This document shows positions 1 through 6,983 of a stretch of DNA of 64,000 bases, in pieces. Position 1 is the first letter of the stretch, and each line of letters begins with the position of its first letter. The position numbers and the translations under genes are program-made. The stretch is from Pseudomonadales bacterium (GTDB lineage Bacteria; Pseudomonadota; Gammaproteobacteria; Pseudomonadales; UBA7239): contig JANQLY010000003.1 of assembly GCA_028280345.1 (NCBI GenBank), forward strand, positions 62,001 to 126,000, in the 5' to 3' direction. The notes below the pieces were generated by a model, which did no database searches, had not been told where the DNA came from, and saw only the letters and a list, made by a program, of their open reading frames with translations.

Positions 1-60
1 AATGGTGATGTTGTCACCAATGAGAAAGCTTTCTCCGCAACGGCGGCTCAGAATTAACAT
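1..60 (-). CDS. csrA: Carbon storage regulator CsrA, N-terminal part only
   Basis: The first 60 bases, read on the minus strand, encode a start codon followed by MLILSRRCGESFLIGDNITI, the typical beginning of CsrA/RsmA, an RNA-binding homodimer that represses or stabilises mRNAs by binding GGA motifs. The gene runs off the left edge, so only 20 residues are visible. A strong ribosome-binding site (AAGGAG) lies about 10 bases before the ATG, on the plus strand near 69-74. It is transcribed in the same direction as argF and argD upstream, but 213 bases separate it from argF, so it probably has its own promoter. The family call is certain enough from the conserved first strand; the rest of the protein cannot be assessed. 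Confidence 0.9.
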   Translation of the reverse strand, partial: MLILSRRCGESFLIGDNITI

Positions 61-273
61 CGGAATATCTCCTTTTCTTTGGAACTGCTCTAATCCCTTT
101 GTCCTGGCGAATATGTAGATACATCCTGGGTAGGAAGGGTCGCTTCGACGAAAGATTATAAAGAATAAATCAGGCAGGTGCTATAAGTAGCACGTAGCTG
201 TGCAGAACGGCTGTGACTTATCATTCAGAGGCGTTAAAACAGACTATTTTTTGATAGTGGCTGGTGATGAAGG
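61..273. other. Gap between argF and csrA
   Basis: No gene is seen in this 213-base stretch. It contains a perfect inverted repeat GTGCTA/TAGCAC at 178-193 with a four-base loop, and a TATAAT hexamer read on the minus strand around 155-160 that could be the -10 element of a csrA promoter. A convincing -35 is not visible. A weak five-pair hairpin followed by four T residues on the minus strand near 241-262 could end argF transcription. Confidence 0.4.
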
Positions 274-1179
274 TTACGAGGTTTGCAGTAGAAACTCCAT
301 CAGTGCCTTTTGTGCATGCAAACGATTTTCTGCCTCTTCCCAGATCACCGAGCGCGGGTCATCAAGCAGATCTTCACTGATTTCCTCGCCGCGGTGGGCA
401 GGCAAACAGTGCATAAAAATTACATCGTCTGCCGCCGCATCAAGCAATTCCCGTGTGACCTGATAGGGTTGAAAAACGCTTTTGCGATCCTGTTGCTCGT
501 CTTCCTGACCCATGGAAGCCCATACATCGGTGACTACGACCTGGGCATTGGCCACGGCTTCGCGAGGATCTTCAAGCACAGTAACGCGCTCTGCATTGTC
601 GGCTACCAGTTGTGCATCGGGTGTAAAGCCGGCAGGGCAGGCAATGCTCAGATTAAAGTCGAACTGACACGCTGCATTAATATAGGACTGGCACATATTG
701 TTGCCGTCACCGATCCACGCAACTTTTTTACCCTGAATATCACCGCGCTGTTCGATCCAGGTTTGCATATCCGCGAGCAACTGGCACGGGTGAAAGCTGT
801 CGGTCAATGCATTGATAACCGGTACACAGGAGTATTGTGCAAAACGTTCGATTTTTTCGTGCTCGTAGGTGCGCACCATAATGATGTCCACCATGCGCGA
901 CATCACGCGGGCGGAATCCTCTATAGGCTCGCCGCGGCCGAGCTGCGTATCCCGCGGTGCGAGAAACATGGCGTGGCCGCCAAGCTGTGCCATGCCCGCC
1001 TCAAACGAGACGCGGGTACGTGTGGAGGACTTCTCAAAGATCATGCCGAGCACCTTGTTTCTGAAGGGCTCACCGGCGCTGCCCTCACGGTGCTGTGCCT
1101 TGAGTTCGATGGCGCGCGCGATCACCTGCTGCAGTTCAGCCGGGGAAAGGTCGAGTAATGTCAGAAAATGTCTGGCCAT
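274..1179 (-). CDS. argF: Ornithine carbamoyltransferase
   Basis: Catalyses carbamoyl phosphate plus ornithine to citrulline, the sixth step of arginine biosynthesis, in the cytoplasm. The 301-residue length is normal. The carbamoyl-phosphate motif SSTRTR is at residues 51-56, the HPCQ motif at 130-133 and the ornithine-side HCLP motif at 257-260, all intact. The ATG gives the usual MARHFLTL beginning. It lies 104 bases downstream of argD on the same strand, which fits an argD-argF unit; a seven-pair hairpin sits in the gap. No typical ArgR box was recognised upstream. Long open frames on the opposite strand are shadows of this gene. Confidence 0.97.
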   Translation of the reverse strand: MARHFLTLLDLSPAELQQVIARAIELKAQHREGSAGEPFRNKVLGMIFEKSSTRTRVSFEAGMAQLGGHAMFLAPRDTQLGRGEPIEDSARVMSRMVDIIMVRTYEHEKIERFAQYSCVPVINALTDSFHPCQLLADMQTWIEQRGDIQGKKVAWIGDGNNMCQSYINAACQFDFNLSIACPAGFTPDAQLVADNAERVTVLEDPREAVANAQVVVTDVWASMGQEDEQQDRKSVFQPYQVTRELLDAAADDVIFMHCLPAHRGEEISEDLLDDPRSVIWEEAENRLHAQKALMEFLLQTS

Positions 1180-1237
1180 CGTGTTGTTTACAGTTATTGC
1201 TTGGTTAACAGCTTGTTGCTGAAAAAATACTATCCTG

Positions 1238-1255
1238 TGCCAGCTCGTGCTGGCA
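1238..1255. other. Hairpin between argD and argF
   Basis: TGCCAGC and GCTGGCA form a perfect seven-pair stem with a TCGT loop. On the minus strand it follows the argD stop by about 30 bases, and a run of six T residues occurs some 10 bases beyond the stem. That spacing is too long for a classical terminator, so it may be an mRNA-processing or partial termination structure between the two arginine genes. Confidence 0.35.
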
Positions 1256-1283
1256 TCGCATCGATCAAATCAGGCAAACAGAA

Positions 1284-2474
1284 CTAAACGGACGTCGCGT
1301 CTGATGATCCCCAATCCTTAATCAGGGGAACCAGGATATCTACCACCTGCTGTGCCTGTTCATCAGTCATAATCAGCGGTGGCAAGAGACGAATCGTATT
1401 GCCTGCGGTGACATTTATCAATAGGCCTTGCGCGGCGGCTTTGGCCACGAGTTCTGCGCAGGGCTGGTCAAGCTCGATACCGATCATCAGTCCCTGGCCG
1501 CGAATCTCCCTGACACAGGACGCGCCTTTCAGTAACTCCTTGAATTGACTGAGGAAAAAGCTACCGAGCTGAGCAGCTCGCGCTGGCAGATTCTGTTCAG
1601 ATAGCACGTTGAGTGTCGCCAGAGCAGTGGCGCAGCCGAGCGGGTTGCCGCCATAAGTGGAACCGTGATTGCCTGGTTGCAGAGTCTGTGCTGCTGCACC
1701 GCGGGCCAGGCAAGCGCCTATCGGAAAGCCATTGCCAAGCCCTTTGGCCACTGTCACCACATCGGGCAGCAAGCCGCATTGTTGATACGCAAAGAACGAG
1801 CCGGTGCGGCCATTGCCGGTCTGGATTTCGTCGAGCATAAGTAGCCAGCCCTGTCGATCGCAGATGTCTCGCAGTTTGGGTAGATAACTTGCCGCAGGCA
1901 CATTGACACCGCCTTCACCCTGCACGGGCTCCACCAGAATCGCTACGATATCTGCATTGTTGGCGGCCATCTGTTCGATACTGTTGATATCGTTGAAGGG
2001 GGCGCGCAAAAAACCCTTGAGCAGCGGTTCAAATCCGGCGTGTACCTTGCGATTGCCGGTCGCGGTCAGTGTTGCCATGGTGCGCCCGTGGAAGGACTGC
2101 TCCATAACAATAATCGTTGGCGTATCAATGCCCTTGTTATGCCCGTAGAGTCGCGCAATCTTGATTGCGGCCTCGTTGGCTTCGGCACCGGAATTGCCGA
2201 AAAAGACGCTATCCATGCCAGACAACTCAACCAGCTTGTCGCCGAGTTGTTGTTGTTGCGGAATATTGTAGAGGTTGGAAGTATGTACCAGTGTACTGGC
2301 CTGTTCAGCAGTGGCAGCGGCAACCTGTGGGTGTGCGTGGCCGAGACCACACACAGCAATGCCCGCTACGGCATCAAGGTACTTGTTGCCGTCTGCGTCC
2401 CACAGCCAGACGCCTTCACCTTTGACAAAGGTCAGGGGCCTGGTGCCGTATGTGTCCATCAATGTTGTGGCCAT
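1284..2474 (-). CDS. argD: Acetylornithine aminotransferase (class III, PLP)
   Basis: Transfers an amino group from glutamate to N-acetylglutamate semialdehyde, the fourth step of arginine synthesis; many ArgD enzymes also serve lysine synthesis as succinyldiaminopimelate aminotransferase. The chosen ATG at 2474 gives 396 residues starting MATTLMDTYGTRP, as in the family; an in-frame ATG at 2516 would add 14 residues that do not resemble the family. The PLP lysine lies in the motif VTVAKGLGNG at about residue 244, and the aspartate of LMLDEIQTGNGRTG is intact. It is divergent from the hyuB-like gene, and its leader contains a terminator-like hairpin at 2531-2556. Confidence 0.93.
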   Translation of the reverse strand: MATTLMDTYGTRPLTFVKGEGVWLWDADGNKYLDAVAGIAVCGLGHAHPQVAAATAEQASTLVHTSNLYNIPQQQQLGDKLVELSGMDSVFFGNSGAEANEAAIKIARLYGHNKGIDTPTIIVMEQSFHGRTMATLTATGNRKVHAGFEPLLKGFLRAPFNDINSIEQMAANNADIVAILVEPVQGEGGVNVPAASYLPKLRDICDRQGWLLMLDEIQTGNGRTGSFFAYQQCGLLPDVVTVAKGLGNGFPIGACLARGAAAQTLQPGNHGSTYGGNPLGCATALATLNVLSEQNLPARAAQLGSFFLSQFKELLKGASCVREIRGQGLMIGIELDQPCAELVAKAAAQGLLINVTAGNTIRLLPPLIMTDEQAQQVVDILVPLIKDWGSSDATSV

Positions 2475-2530
2475 GATGATCCAGTGTTTTCCAGTTTGCC
2501 GGCACGCATAACGCATTATGTAGCCGGAAT

Positions 2531-2556
2531 AAAAAAGGCAGCGAAAAAGCTGCCTT
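2531..2556 (-). terminator. Intrinsic terminator-like hairpin in the argD leader
   Basis: Read on the minus strand, AAGGCAGC and GCTGCCTT form an eight-pair stem around a TTTTTC loop and are followed at once by TTTTTTATT. This has every feature of a Rho-independent terminator, yet it points into argD, about 56 bases before its start codon. It either isolates argD from upstream antisense transcription or acts as an attenuator if the promoter at 2573-2600 is used. Confidence 0.65.
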
Positions 2557-2572
2557 AAAAAAGGGGAGCGAT

Positions 2573-2600
2573 GTTATACCCATTCAACCCGTAAAATCAA
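2573..2600 (-). promoter_or_regulatory. Candidate argD promoter
   Basis: On the minus strand TTGATT (2595-2600) and TATAAC (2573-2578) are separated by 16 bases, a fair sigma-70 match. Transcription from it would run straight into the hairpin at 2531-2556 before reaching argD. It is a sequence match only, and a promoter closer to the gene is possible. Confidence 0.4.
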
Positions 2601-2613
2601 TAGATCAGGGGCT

Positions 2614-2629
2614 TTTTATCGCGATAAAA
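2614..2629. promoter_or_regulatory. 16-base perfect palindrome in the argD/hyuB divergent region
   Basis: TTTTATCGCGATAAAA is a perfect 16-base palindrome lying 14 bases beyond the candidate argD -35 element and about 50 bases before the hyuB-like start. A symmetric sequence like this is typical of a dimeric repressor site. The regulator is not identified. A second, smaller palindrome GGCTCC-T-GGAGCC lies at 2642-2654, in the hyuB leader. Confidence 0.5.
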
Positions 2630-2680
2630 TAGCGGGCTTGTGGCTCCTGGAGCCGTATTTGAAATAACACCTGAAACCCT

Positions 2681-4321
2681 ATGAACTCCATTCAGCTCAG
2701 CATTTTTTCCAGCCGCCTCAAGGCGGTGTGTGAGCAAATGGGTGCGGTACTCAAACTCTCTGCATTCTCACCGAATATTAAGGATCGGCTCGACTTTTCC
2801 TGTGCGGTATTTGATGCGCAGGGCGGCCTGTGTGCCCAGGCGGCGCATATTCCAGTGCATCTCGGCAGTATGGCTTTTGCCATGACGCAGATTGTTAACG
2901 CGTTTGATTGGGTTGAAGGCGATATGGTGGTGTTTAACGACCCGTTTAAAGGCGGCACCCATTTGCCAGATGTGACGCTGGTTGCACCGGTTTTTGTGGT
3001 GGGAGAGCTAAAGGGTTTTGTTGCCAACCGCGCGCACCATGCGAGTATTGGCAGTGAGTCGCCCGGTGCGATGCCGCTATCGAGGAGCTTGCACGAGGAA
3101 GGGGCGGTGATTGCTCCGACACGCTTACTCAGCGGTGGGGAACTGCAGCAAGCTATTTTTGCGCAACTGACGGCATCGGGCACAGAGCAGGAGGACCCTT
3201 CTGCCCATGGTGATTTTCACGCCCAGATTAGCGCCAATCGCGTCGGCATTGCACGTTTGCAGGGTGTGATAGAGCAATTACACGACGCGCCGATAGAACA
3301 CTATTTGCAGGCGCTTAATGATTATGGTGAGCGTATTGCCAGCAGAGTACTTGAACAGTTTCCCACCGGTTGCTACAGCTTTGTTGATGTCATGGATGAT
3401 GATGGTTTTGCGCAGCAGGCGGTGCCGATTCAGGTGACGATTGAAAAAGCAAACAACGAAAAAACAGGCAGCGAAAAAGTAAACAGCACAAGAGAGAGTC
3501 AAAAAACGCATACCCTGGTAATCGATTTTAGCGGCACGGCGGCAGAGGTGGAGGGTAATATTAATTGCCCGTTAACCGTAACAGCGGCGGCGGTGTATTA
3601 CGTGTTCCGCTGTCTGTTACCGGATTATGTGCCTGACTGTGCAGGCACCTATCGCCGACTTGAAATTATTGCGCCGCAGGGGTGCCTGTTAAACGCACGT
3701 TATCCTGCGGCTGTTGTTGCGGGTAATGTGGAAACGTCACAACGTATTGTTGATGTGCTGCTCGGTGCACTGGCAACGATGCCAGGAGATCATTGGCAAC
3801 AGTTTATTCCCGCTGCAAGTTACGGGACGATGAACAACGTAGCTATGGGGAATAACGTAGCTATGGGCAAGAGTGACAGTAACAAACGAGAGCAATCAAA
3901 CTGGAACTACTATGAAACCATTGGTGGTGGTCTCGGTGCCGGCTACCACTTCCCTGGATTGAGTGCGGTGCAGGGGCATATGACGAATACGCTGAATACA
4001 CCGGTGGAAAGTGTTGAAAGCCATTATCCATTGCGCATTACCCGTTACGGTATACGCCGCGGTTCCGGTGGTGAGGGTGATCATCGCGGGGGTGACGGTA
4101 TTGAGCGGGAGTACGAGTTTTTACAAGCCGGTGAAGTCACGTTGATCAGTGAGCGTCGTCGCGAGCGCCCCTGGGGATGCCATGGTGCAGAGGCCGGGTT
4201 GCCCGGAGAGAATTCACTTAACGGTGAGCCCTTGCCAGGTAAATGCCAGCTCAGTGTGCAAGCGGGTGACAGATTACTGATTAAAACACCGGGTGGCGGT
4301 GGTTTTAATCGTTATGATTAA
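2681..4321 (+). CDS. Hydantoinase B / oxoprolinase family protein
   Basis: The 546-residue protein matches the HyuB family (N-methylhydantoinase or acetone-carboxylase-type beta subunit): QLSIFSSRLKAVCEQMG near the start, the metal-site-like VFNDPFKGGTHLPDV near residues 85-100, and the C-terminal GGGG-type ending TPGGGGFN. Members normally act with a HyuA ATPase subunit in ATP-dependent opening of hydantoin or 5-oxoproline rings. No hyuA gene is next to it; the gene stands alone between divergent argD and a convergent SGNH gene, whose stop codon directly abuts its own. Two Asn/Lys/Ser-rich insertions are unusual: one near residues 255-275 and one near 385-405 that carries a tandem repeat of NNVAMG. 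The substrate is unknown. Confidence 0.85.
   Translation: MNSIQLSIFSSRLKAVCEQMGAVLKLSAFSPNIKDRLDFSCAVFDAQGGLCAQAAHIPVHLGSMAFAMTQIVNAFDWVEGDMVVFNDPFKGGTHLPDVTLVAPVFVVGELKGFVANRAHHASIGSESPGAMPLSRSLHEEGAVIAPTRLLSGGELQQAIFAQLTASGTEQEDPSAHGDFHAQISANRVGIARLQGVIEQLHDAPIEHYLQALNDYGERIASRVLEQFPTGCYSFVDVMDDDGFAQQAVPIQVTIEKANNEKTGSEKVNSTRESQKTHTLVIDFSGTAAEVEGNINCPLTVTAAAVYYVFRCLLPDYVPDCAGTYRRLEIIAPQGCLLNARYPAAVVAGNVETSQRIVDVLLGALATMPGDHWQQFIPAASYGTMNNVAMGNNVAMGKSDSNKREQSNWNYYETIGGGLGAGYHFPGLSAVQGHMTNTLNTPVESVESHYPLRITRYGIRRGSGGEGDHRGGDGIEREYEFLQAGEVTLISERRRERPWGCHGAEAGLPGENSLNGEPLPGKCQLSVQAGDRLLIKTPGGGGFNRYD
3833..3868 (+). repeat. Tandem 18-base repeat inside the hyuB-like gene
   Basis: AACAACGTAGCTATGGGG is followed immediately by AATAACGTAGCTATGGGC, two in-frame copies with two mismatches, encoding NNVAMG twice. 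It looks like a recent slippage duplication in a surface loop. Confidence 0.9.
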
Positions 4322-5578
4322 TCAATCAAGCTGTTGCAGCAGGGTAACAGCTGCTTCGCTCAATGCTTCATAACCGGTTTGATTAAAATGATTCCAGTCC
4401 AGCGGGCCGTGCAATAACTGTTGCTGTGATGCATTGCGAATAAACGGTGTGGCGTCCAGGAAAGGCACTTGCTGTGTGTTGCAAATCGTTTCAATACTTG
4501 AGCGCATCCAGTCGCTCTGCTCAACAACCTTTGCGCTGTTATAGGGAGGCGGTTTTTGTTTGCGATGGGTTTGCAAAATCAATTGTTCTGAACTGATGTC
4601 ATAACTGCTGACAACGGATGGAATATACAACACGGCAATGCGGGTTTGCGGAAACGCTTCACGCAGCATCATTAGTGACTGTTCAAACGAATAAAGTGCG
4701 AGACGTTTTTGTGCCGGCTTTAAATCCATTGACGGGCCTTGCAGGGAGTCCGGCAACTGAAGCTCCTTGTTATTAACTATGGCACGGTTTATCTGCCCCG
4801 GTTCAAACCACTCGAAACGCCCGGGTCGGTTTAGTGGCGAGCGGGCAGGTTCATCGCTGTTAGCGCTGTTGTCGGTTTTATCGGGCGACCCGGTAAATAG
4901 TCGTCCGCCGAGTGCGCTGCTGGCCTTGACAATAAACTTGCCGAGAAACAGTTGACCTTGCCAGTGTGAGTGCTGTGCCTTTTGGTAGAGATCGTCTTGT
5001 TGCAGTGCCACCTCATGGACGTAGTTGCGAAAGTAGTCAGGCTCATACACACGGGAGCGATCCAGTTTGCTGCGCTTTTTACTTGTCCATTGCAAGTATT
5101 CAATATTCTCACTGAGGTCGTTACCCTCATAGAAGTAATAGATCAGGGTTTGCGGTGGCTCGAGGTTGATATTGCGTACGGTGTTGAGATAGGCAAGATT
5201 GGAAATCGGCTCTGTGATCATGCCGCGCACACTGCCGGTACCCGCAGCGCCAAAACTGATCACATCGCGACCGGTTTGCTCGTGCATCAGGTGGGCGGAG
5301 TGGTAACGTGCCTGGGCGTTGCCCGCTTCGTGGTAGTACCAGTCTCCAAGCCCCATCGCATAGGAGTCACCTGCGAGTGCAACATAGTCTTCGGGAACCA
5401 GCTGTGCTTTGGAGCTTTGCAGCAGTACCGGCAGGCCATTGTCGATCAGCGGGTTGGCAATCGGCGGCAGAAAATAGAAGAAAATCAGCAACGCAAGGTA
5501 TTCCAGTACCGCATAGCACAGCAACAGAGTGGTCATAAAAATGGCCGGGCCTTGCAGTTTTTTGAATCGTATCGCCAT
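4322..5578 (-). CDS. SGNH/GDSL-hydrolase-like membrane-anchored protein
   Basis: A 418-residue protein with a hydrophobic segment at about residues 14-38 that would anchor it with the rest in the periplasm. It carries the SGNH landmarks: a GDSYAMG block near residue 70 (nucleophile Ser), a glycine block GAAGTGS near 110, EGND (Gly/Asn oxyanion block) near 152, and DWNHFNQTG (Asp/His block) near 395. SGNH proteins of this layout act as esterases or acetyl-transfer partners on polysaccharides, but the substrate here cannot be deduced. The gene is convergent with the hyuB-like gene with no base between the stop codons. No operon partner is visible. Confidence 0.75.
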   Translation of the reverse strand: MAIRFKKLQGPAIFMTTLLLCYAVLEYLALLIFFYFLPPIANPLIDNGLPVLLQSSKAQLVPEDYVALAGDSYAMGLGDWYYHEAGNAQARYHSAHLMHEQTGRDVISFGAAGTGSVRGMITEPISNLAYLNTVRNINLEPPQTLIYYFYEGNDLSENIEYLQWTSKKRSKLDRSRVYEPDYFRNYVHEVALQQDDLYQKAQHSHWQGQLFLGKFIVKASSALGGRLFTGSPDKTDNSANSDEPARSPLNRPGRFEWFEPGQINRAIVNNKELQLPDSLQGPSMDLKPAQKRLALYSFEQSLMMLREAFPQTRIAVLYIPSVVSSYDISSEQLILQTHRKQKPPPYNSAKVVEQSDWMRSSIETICNTQQVPFLDATPFIRNASQQQLLHGPLDWNHFNQTGYEALSEAAVTLLQQLD

Positions 5579-5767
5579 CAGGTGGTGGATTTATCGCATT
5601 GTTTTCGGGGTTGTTTTTCCGGGCTTTGACGCCATTAACCGTCCAGACGGGCGCTATAATACACCGCCCTGCGCTCTGGCGCCCGTGTAGCGGGCTCTGG
5701 CCCCGGATACGGTTCTGTGATTTCGGGTTATCCAGGGCTTTAACTTGGAGGAAGTTAGAGCTAGAAT
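5579..5767. other. Gap before grxD
   Basis: No gene is seen. A TATAAT hexamer occurs near 5655-5660, but no well-spaced -35 was found. The 3' part (5768-5787) holds the IscR-like operator described separately. Confidence 0.4.
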
Positions 5768-5787
5768 ACCTGACCAGTTTAGTCAGT
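5768..5787 (+). promoter_or_regulatory. IscR type-1-like operator upstream of grxD
   Basis: The core TGACCA-GTT-TAGTCA (5771-5785) within an ATACC...CAGT context is an inverted repeat with one mismatch. It matches the two palindromes before sufB in this window (TGACTA-GAA-TAGTCA and TGAGTA-AAA-TACTCA). The arrangement agrees with type-1 IscR sites, which bind the [2Fe-2S] form of IscR. It lies 30-50 bases before the grxD start, so it could repress grxD when Fe-S clusters are plentiful. Confidence 0.65.
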
Positions 5788-5817
5788 TTTAAGTAAGCAA
5801 TTAAAGAGAGTATTTCT

Positions 5818-6132
5818 ATGGATATTATGCAAACCATCCGTGAGCAAATAGAGAGTAACGACATTATTCTCTACATGAAGGGCTCCCCTGATGCGCCTCA
5901 ATGTGGCTTTTCGGCCCAGACGGTGCAGTGCATGATGGCCTGTGGAGAGCGTTTTGCCTTTGTCGATGTATTATCGAATCCGGAAATTCGCGCCAACCTG
6001 CCCCAGTATGGTCACTGGCCAACCTTTCCTCAGTTGTGGGTGAAAGGTGAGTTGGTTGGTGGCTGCGATATTGTCACCGAAATGCACGAAAAAGGTGAGT
6101 TGCAAACCCTGATTAAAGACGCTGCGGCTTAA
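5818..6132 (+). CDS. grxD: Monothiol glutaredoxin, Grx4 type
   Basis: A 104-residue protein with the monothiol active site CGFS at residues 29-32, the glutathione-binding WPTFPQLW (TFPQ) loop and the GGCDI motif. CGFS glutaredoxins bind a glutathione-bridged [2Fe-2S] cluster, often with BolA, and pass clusters or iron signals on. The gene stands alone, followed 150 bases later by a peroxiredoxin. An IscR-like operator lies just upstream, which links it by regulation to the suf locus at 19-27 kb. AAAGAGAGTA before the ATG is an acceptable ribosome-binding site. Confidence 0.95.
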   Translation: MDIMQTIREQIESNDIILYMKGSPDAPQCGFSAQTVQCMMACGERFAFVDVLSNPEIRANLPQYGHWPTFPQLWVKGELVGGCDIVTEMHEKGELQTLIKDAAA

Positions 6133-6282
6133 TCGTTTTTTCACGAGGGATTTGTTATATGACAATTGAACAGGGCGGCGAAGTCTGTATGATTAAACGC
6201 CTTGTTACAAATGGCAATGTGATAAATCCTCACACCATTCAATCTATTTAATTTTTGTCAAACAATTTAAGGGAGACATATC

Positions 6283-6885
6283 ATGGGTGTTCTTGTTGGT
6301 AAACCTGCCCCCGACTTTACCTGTAATGCTGTACTGGGCGACGGCCAGATCGTTGATAATTTCACACTGTCTGAAGCACTGAAAGGCAAATACGGCCTGG
6401 TATTTTTCTATCCGCTGGACTTCACCTTTGTTTGTCCTTCGGAATTGCTCGCGGTAGATCACCGCATGGATAAATTCAAAGAGCTGGGTGTAGAGGTTGT
6501 TGGCGTATCCATCGACTCACACTTCACTCACAATGCCTGGCGTAATACCGATGTCAATAACGGCGGTATCGGCCCGGTTAAATACACTTTGGCGGCAGAC
6601 ATTAATCACGATATCTGTCAGGCCTACGACGTTGAGTGCGATGCGGGCATTGCGTTCCGCGGTGCGTTCATTATCGATAAGGAAGGTGTGGTGCGTTCAC
6701 AGACGGTTAACGATCTGCCGTTAGGTCGTAACTTCGACGAATTTATTCGTGTGATCGAAGCGCTGCAATTCCACGAAGAGCACGGTGAAGTTTGTCCGGC
6801 TGGCTGGAACAAAGGCGACAAAGGTATGGAGGCAAGCCCCGATGGTGTGGCTGCCTACCTGTCCGAGAATGCCGACAACCTGTAA
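6283..6885 (+). CDS. Typical 2-Cys peroxiredoxin (AhpC/TSA family)
   Basis: A 200-residue cytoplasmic peroxidase that reduces hydrogen peroxide and organic peroxides. The peroxidatic cysteine is Cys51 in FTFVCPSE and the resolving cysteine is Cys171 in EVCPAGW, so it is a typical 2-Cys enzyme of the Prx1/AhpC class. A good ribosome-binding site (AAGGGAGA) precedes the ATG. No ahpF or reductase gene is adjacent, so thioredoxin is the likely reductant. A strong bidirectional terminator follows. No OxyR site was recognised. Confidence 0.95.
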   Translation: MGVLVGKPAPDFTCNAVLGDGQIVDNFTLSEALKGKYGLVFFYPLDFTFVCPSELLAVDHRMDKFKELGVEVVGVSIDSHFTHNAWRNTDVNNGGIGPVKYTLAADINHDICQAYDVECDAGIAFRGAFIIDKEGVVRSQTVNDLPLGRNFDEFIRVIEALQFHEEHGEVCPAGWNKGDKGMEASPDGVAAYLSENADNL

Positions 6886-6902
6886 TTTACAGATGTTGTT
6901 TG

Positions 6903-6930
6903 AAAAAGGCCGCAATTGCGGCCTTTTTTT
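6903..6930. terminator. Bidirectional intrinsic terminator
   Basis: AAAAAGGCCGC-AATT-GCGGCCTTTTTTT forms a GC-rich six-pair core extended by A-T pairs with a T run on both strands. It ends the peroxiredoxin gene and also serves the minus-strand GMC oxidoreductase, whose stop is at 6984. Confidence 0.9.
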
Positions 6931-6983
6931 ATGGTTGTATTTCCACGTTGTAGGTTAAGAGGTTGCAGGCTAAAGAGTGCAGA

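Noticed and set aside
310..1158. 282-codon open frame opposite argF on the plus strand
   Set aside because: It mirrors the argF coding sequence in an antisense frame, has no family resemblance and no ribosome-binding site, so it is a shadow.
2040..2558. 172-codon plus-strand frame opposite argD
   Set aside because: It is antisense to a clear enzyme gene and its composition is Cys/Gly-rich without a recognised motif.
5640..5700. TATAAT near 5655 as a definite grxD promoter
   Set aside because: No -35 hexamer occurs at 16-18 bases, and the distance to grxD is long.
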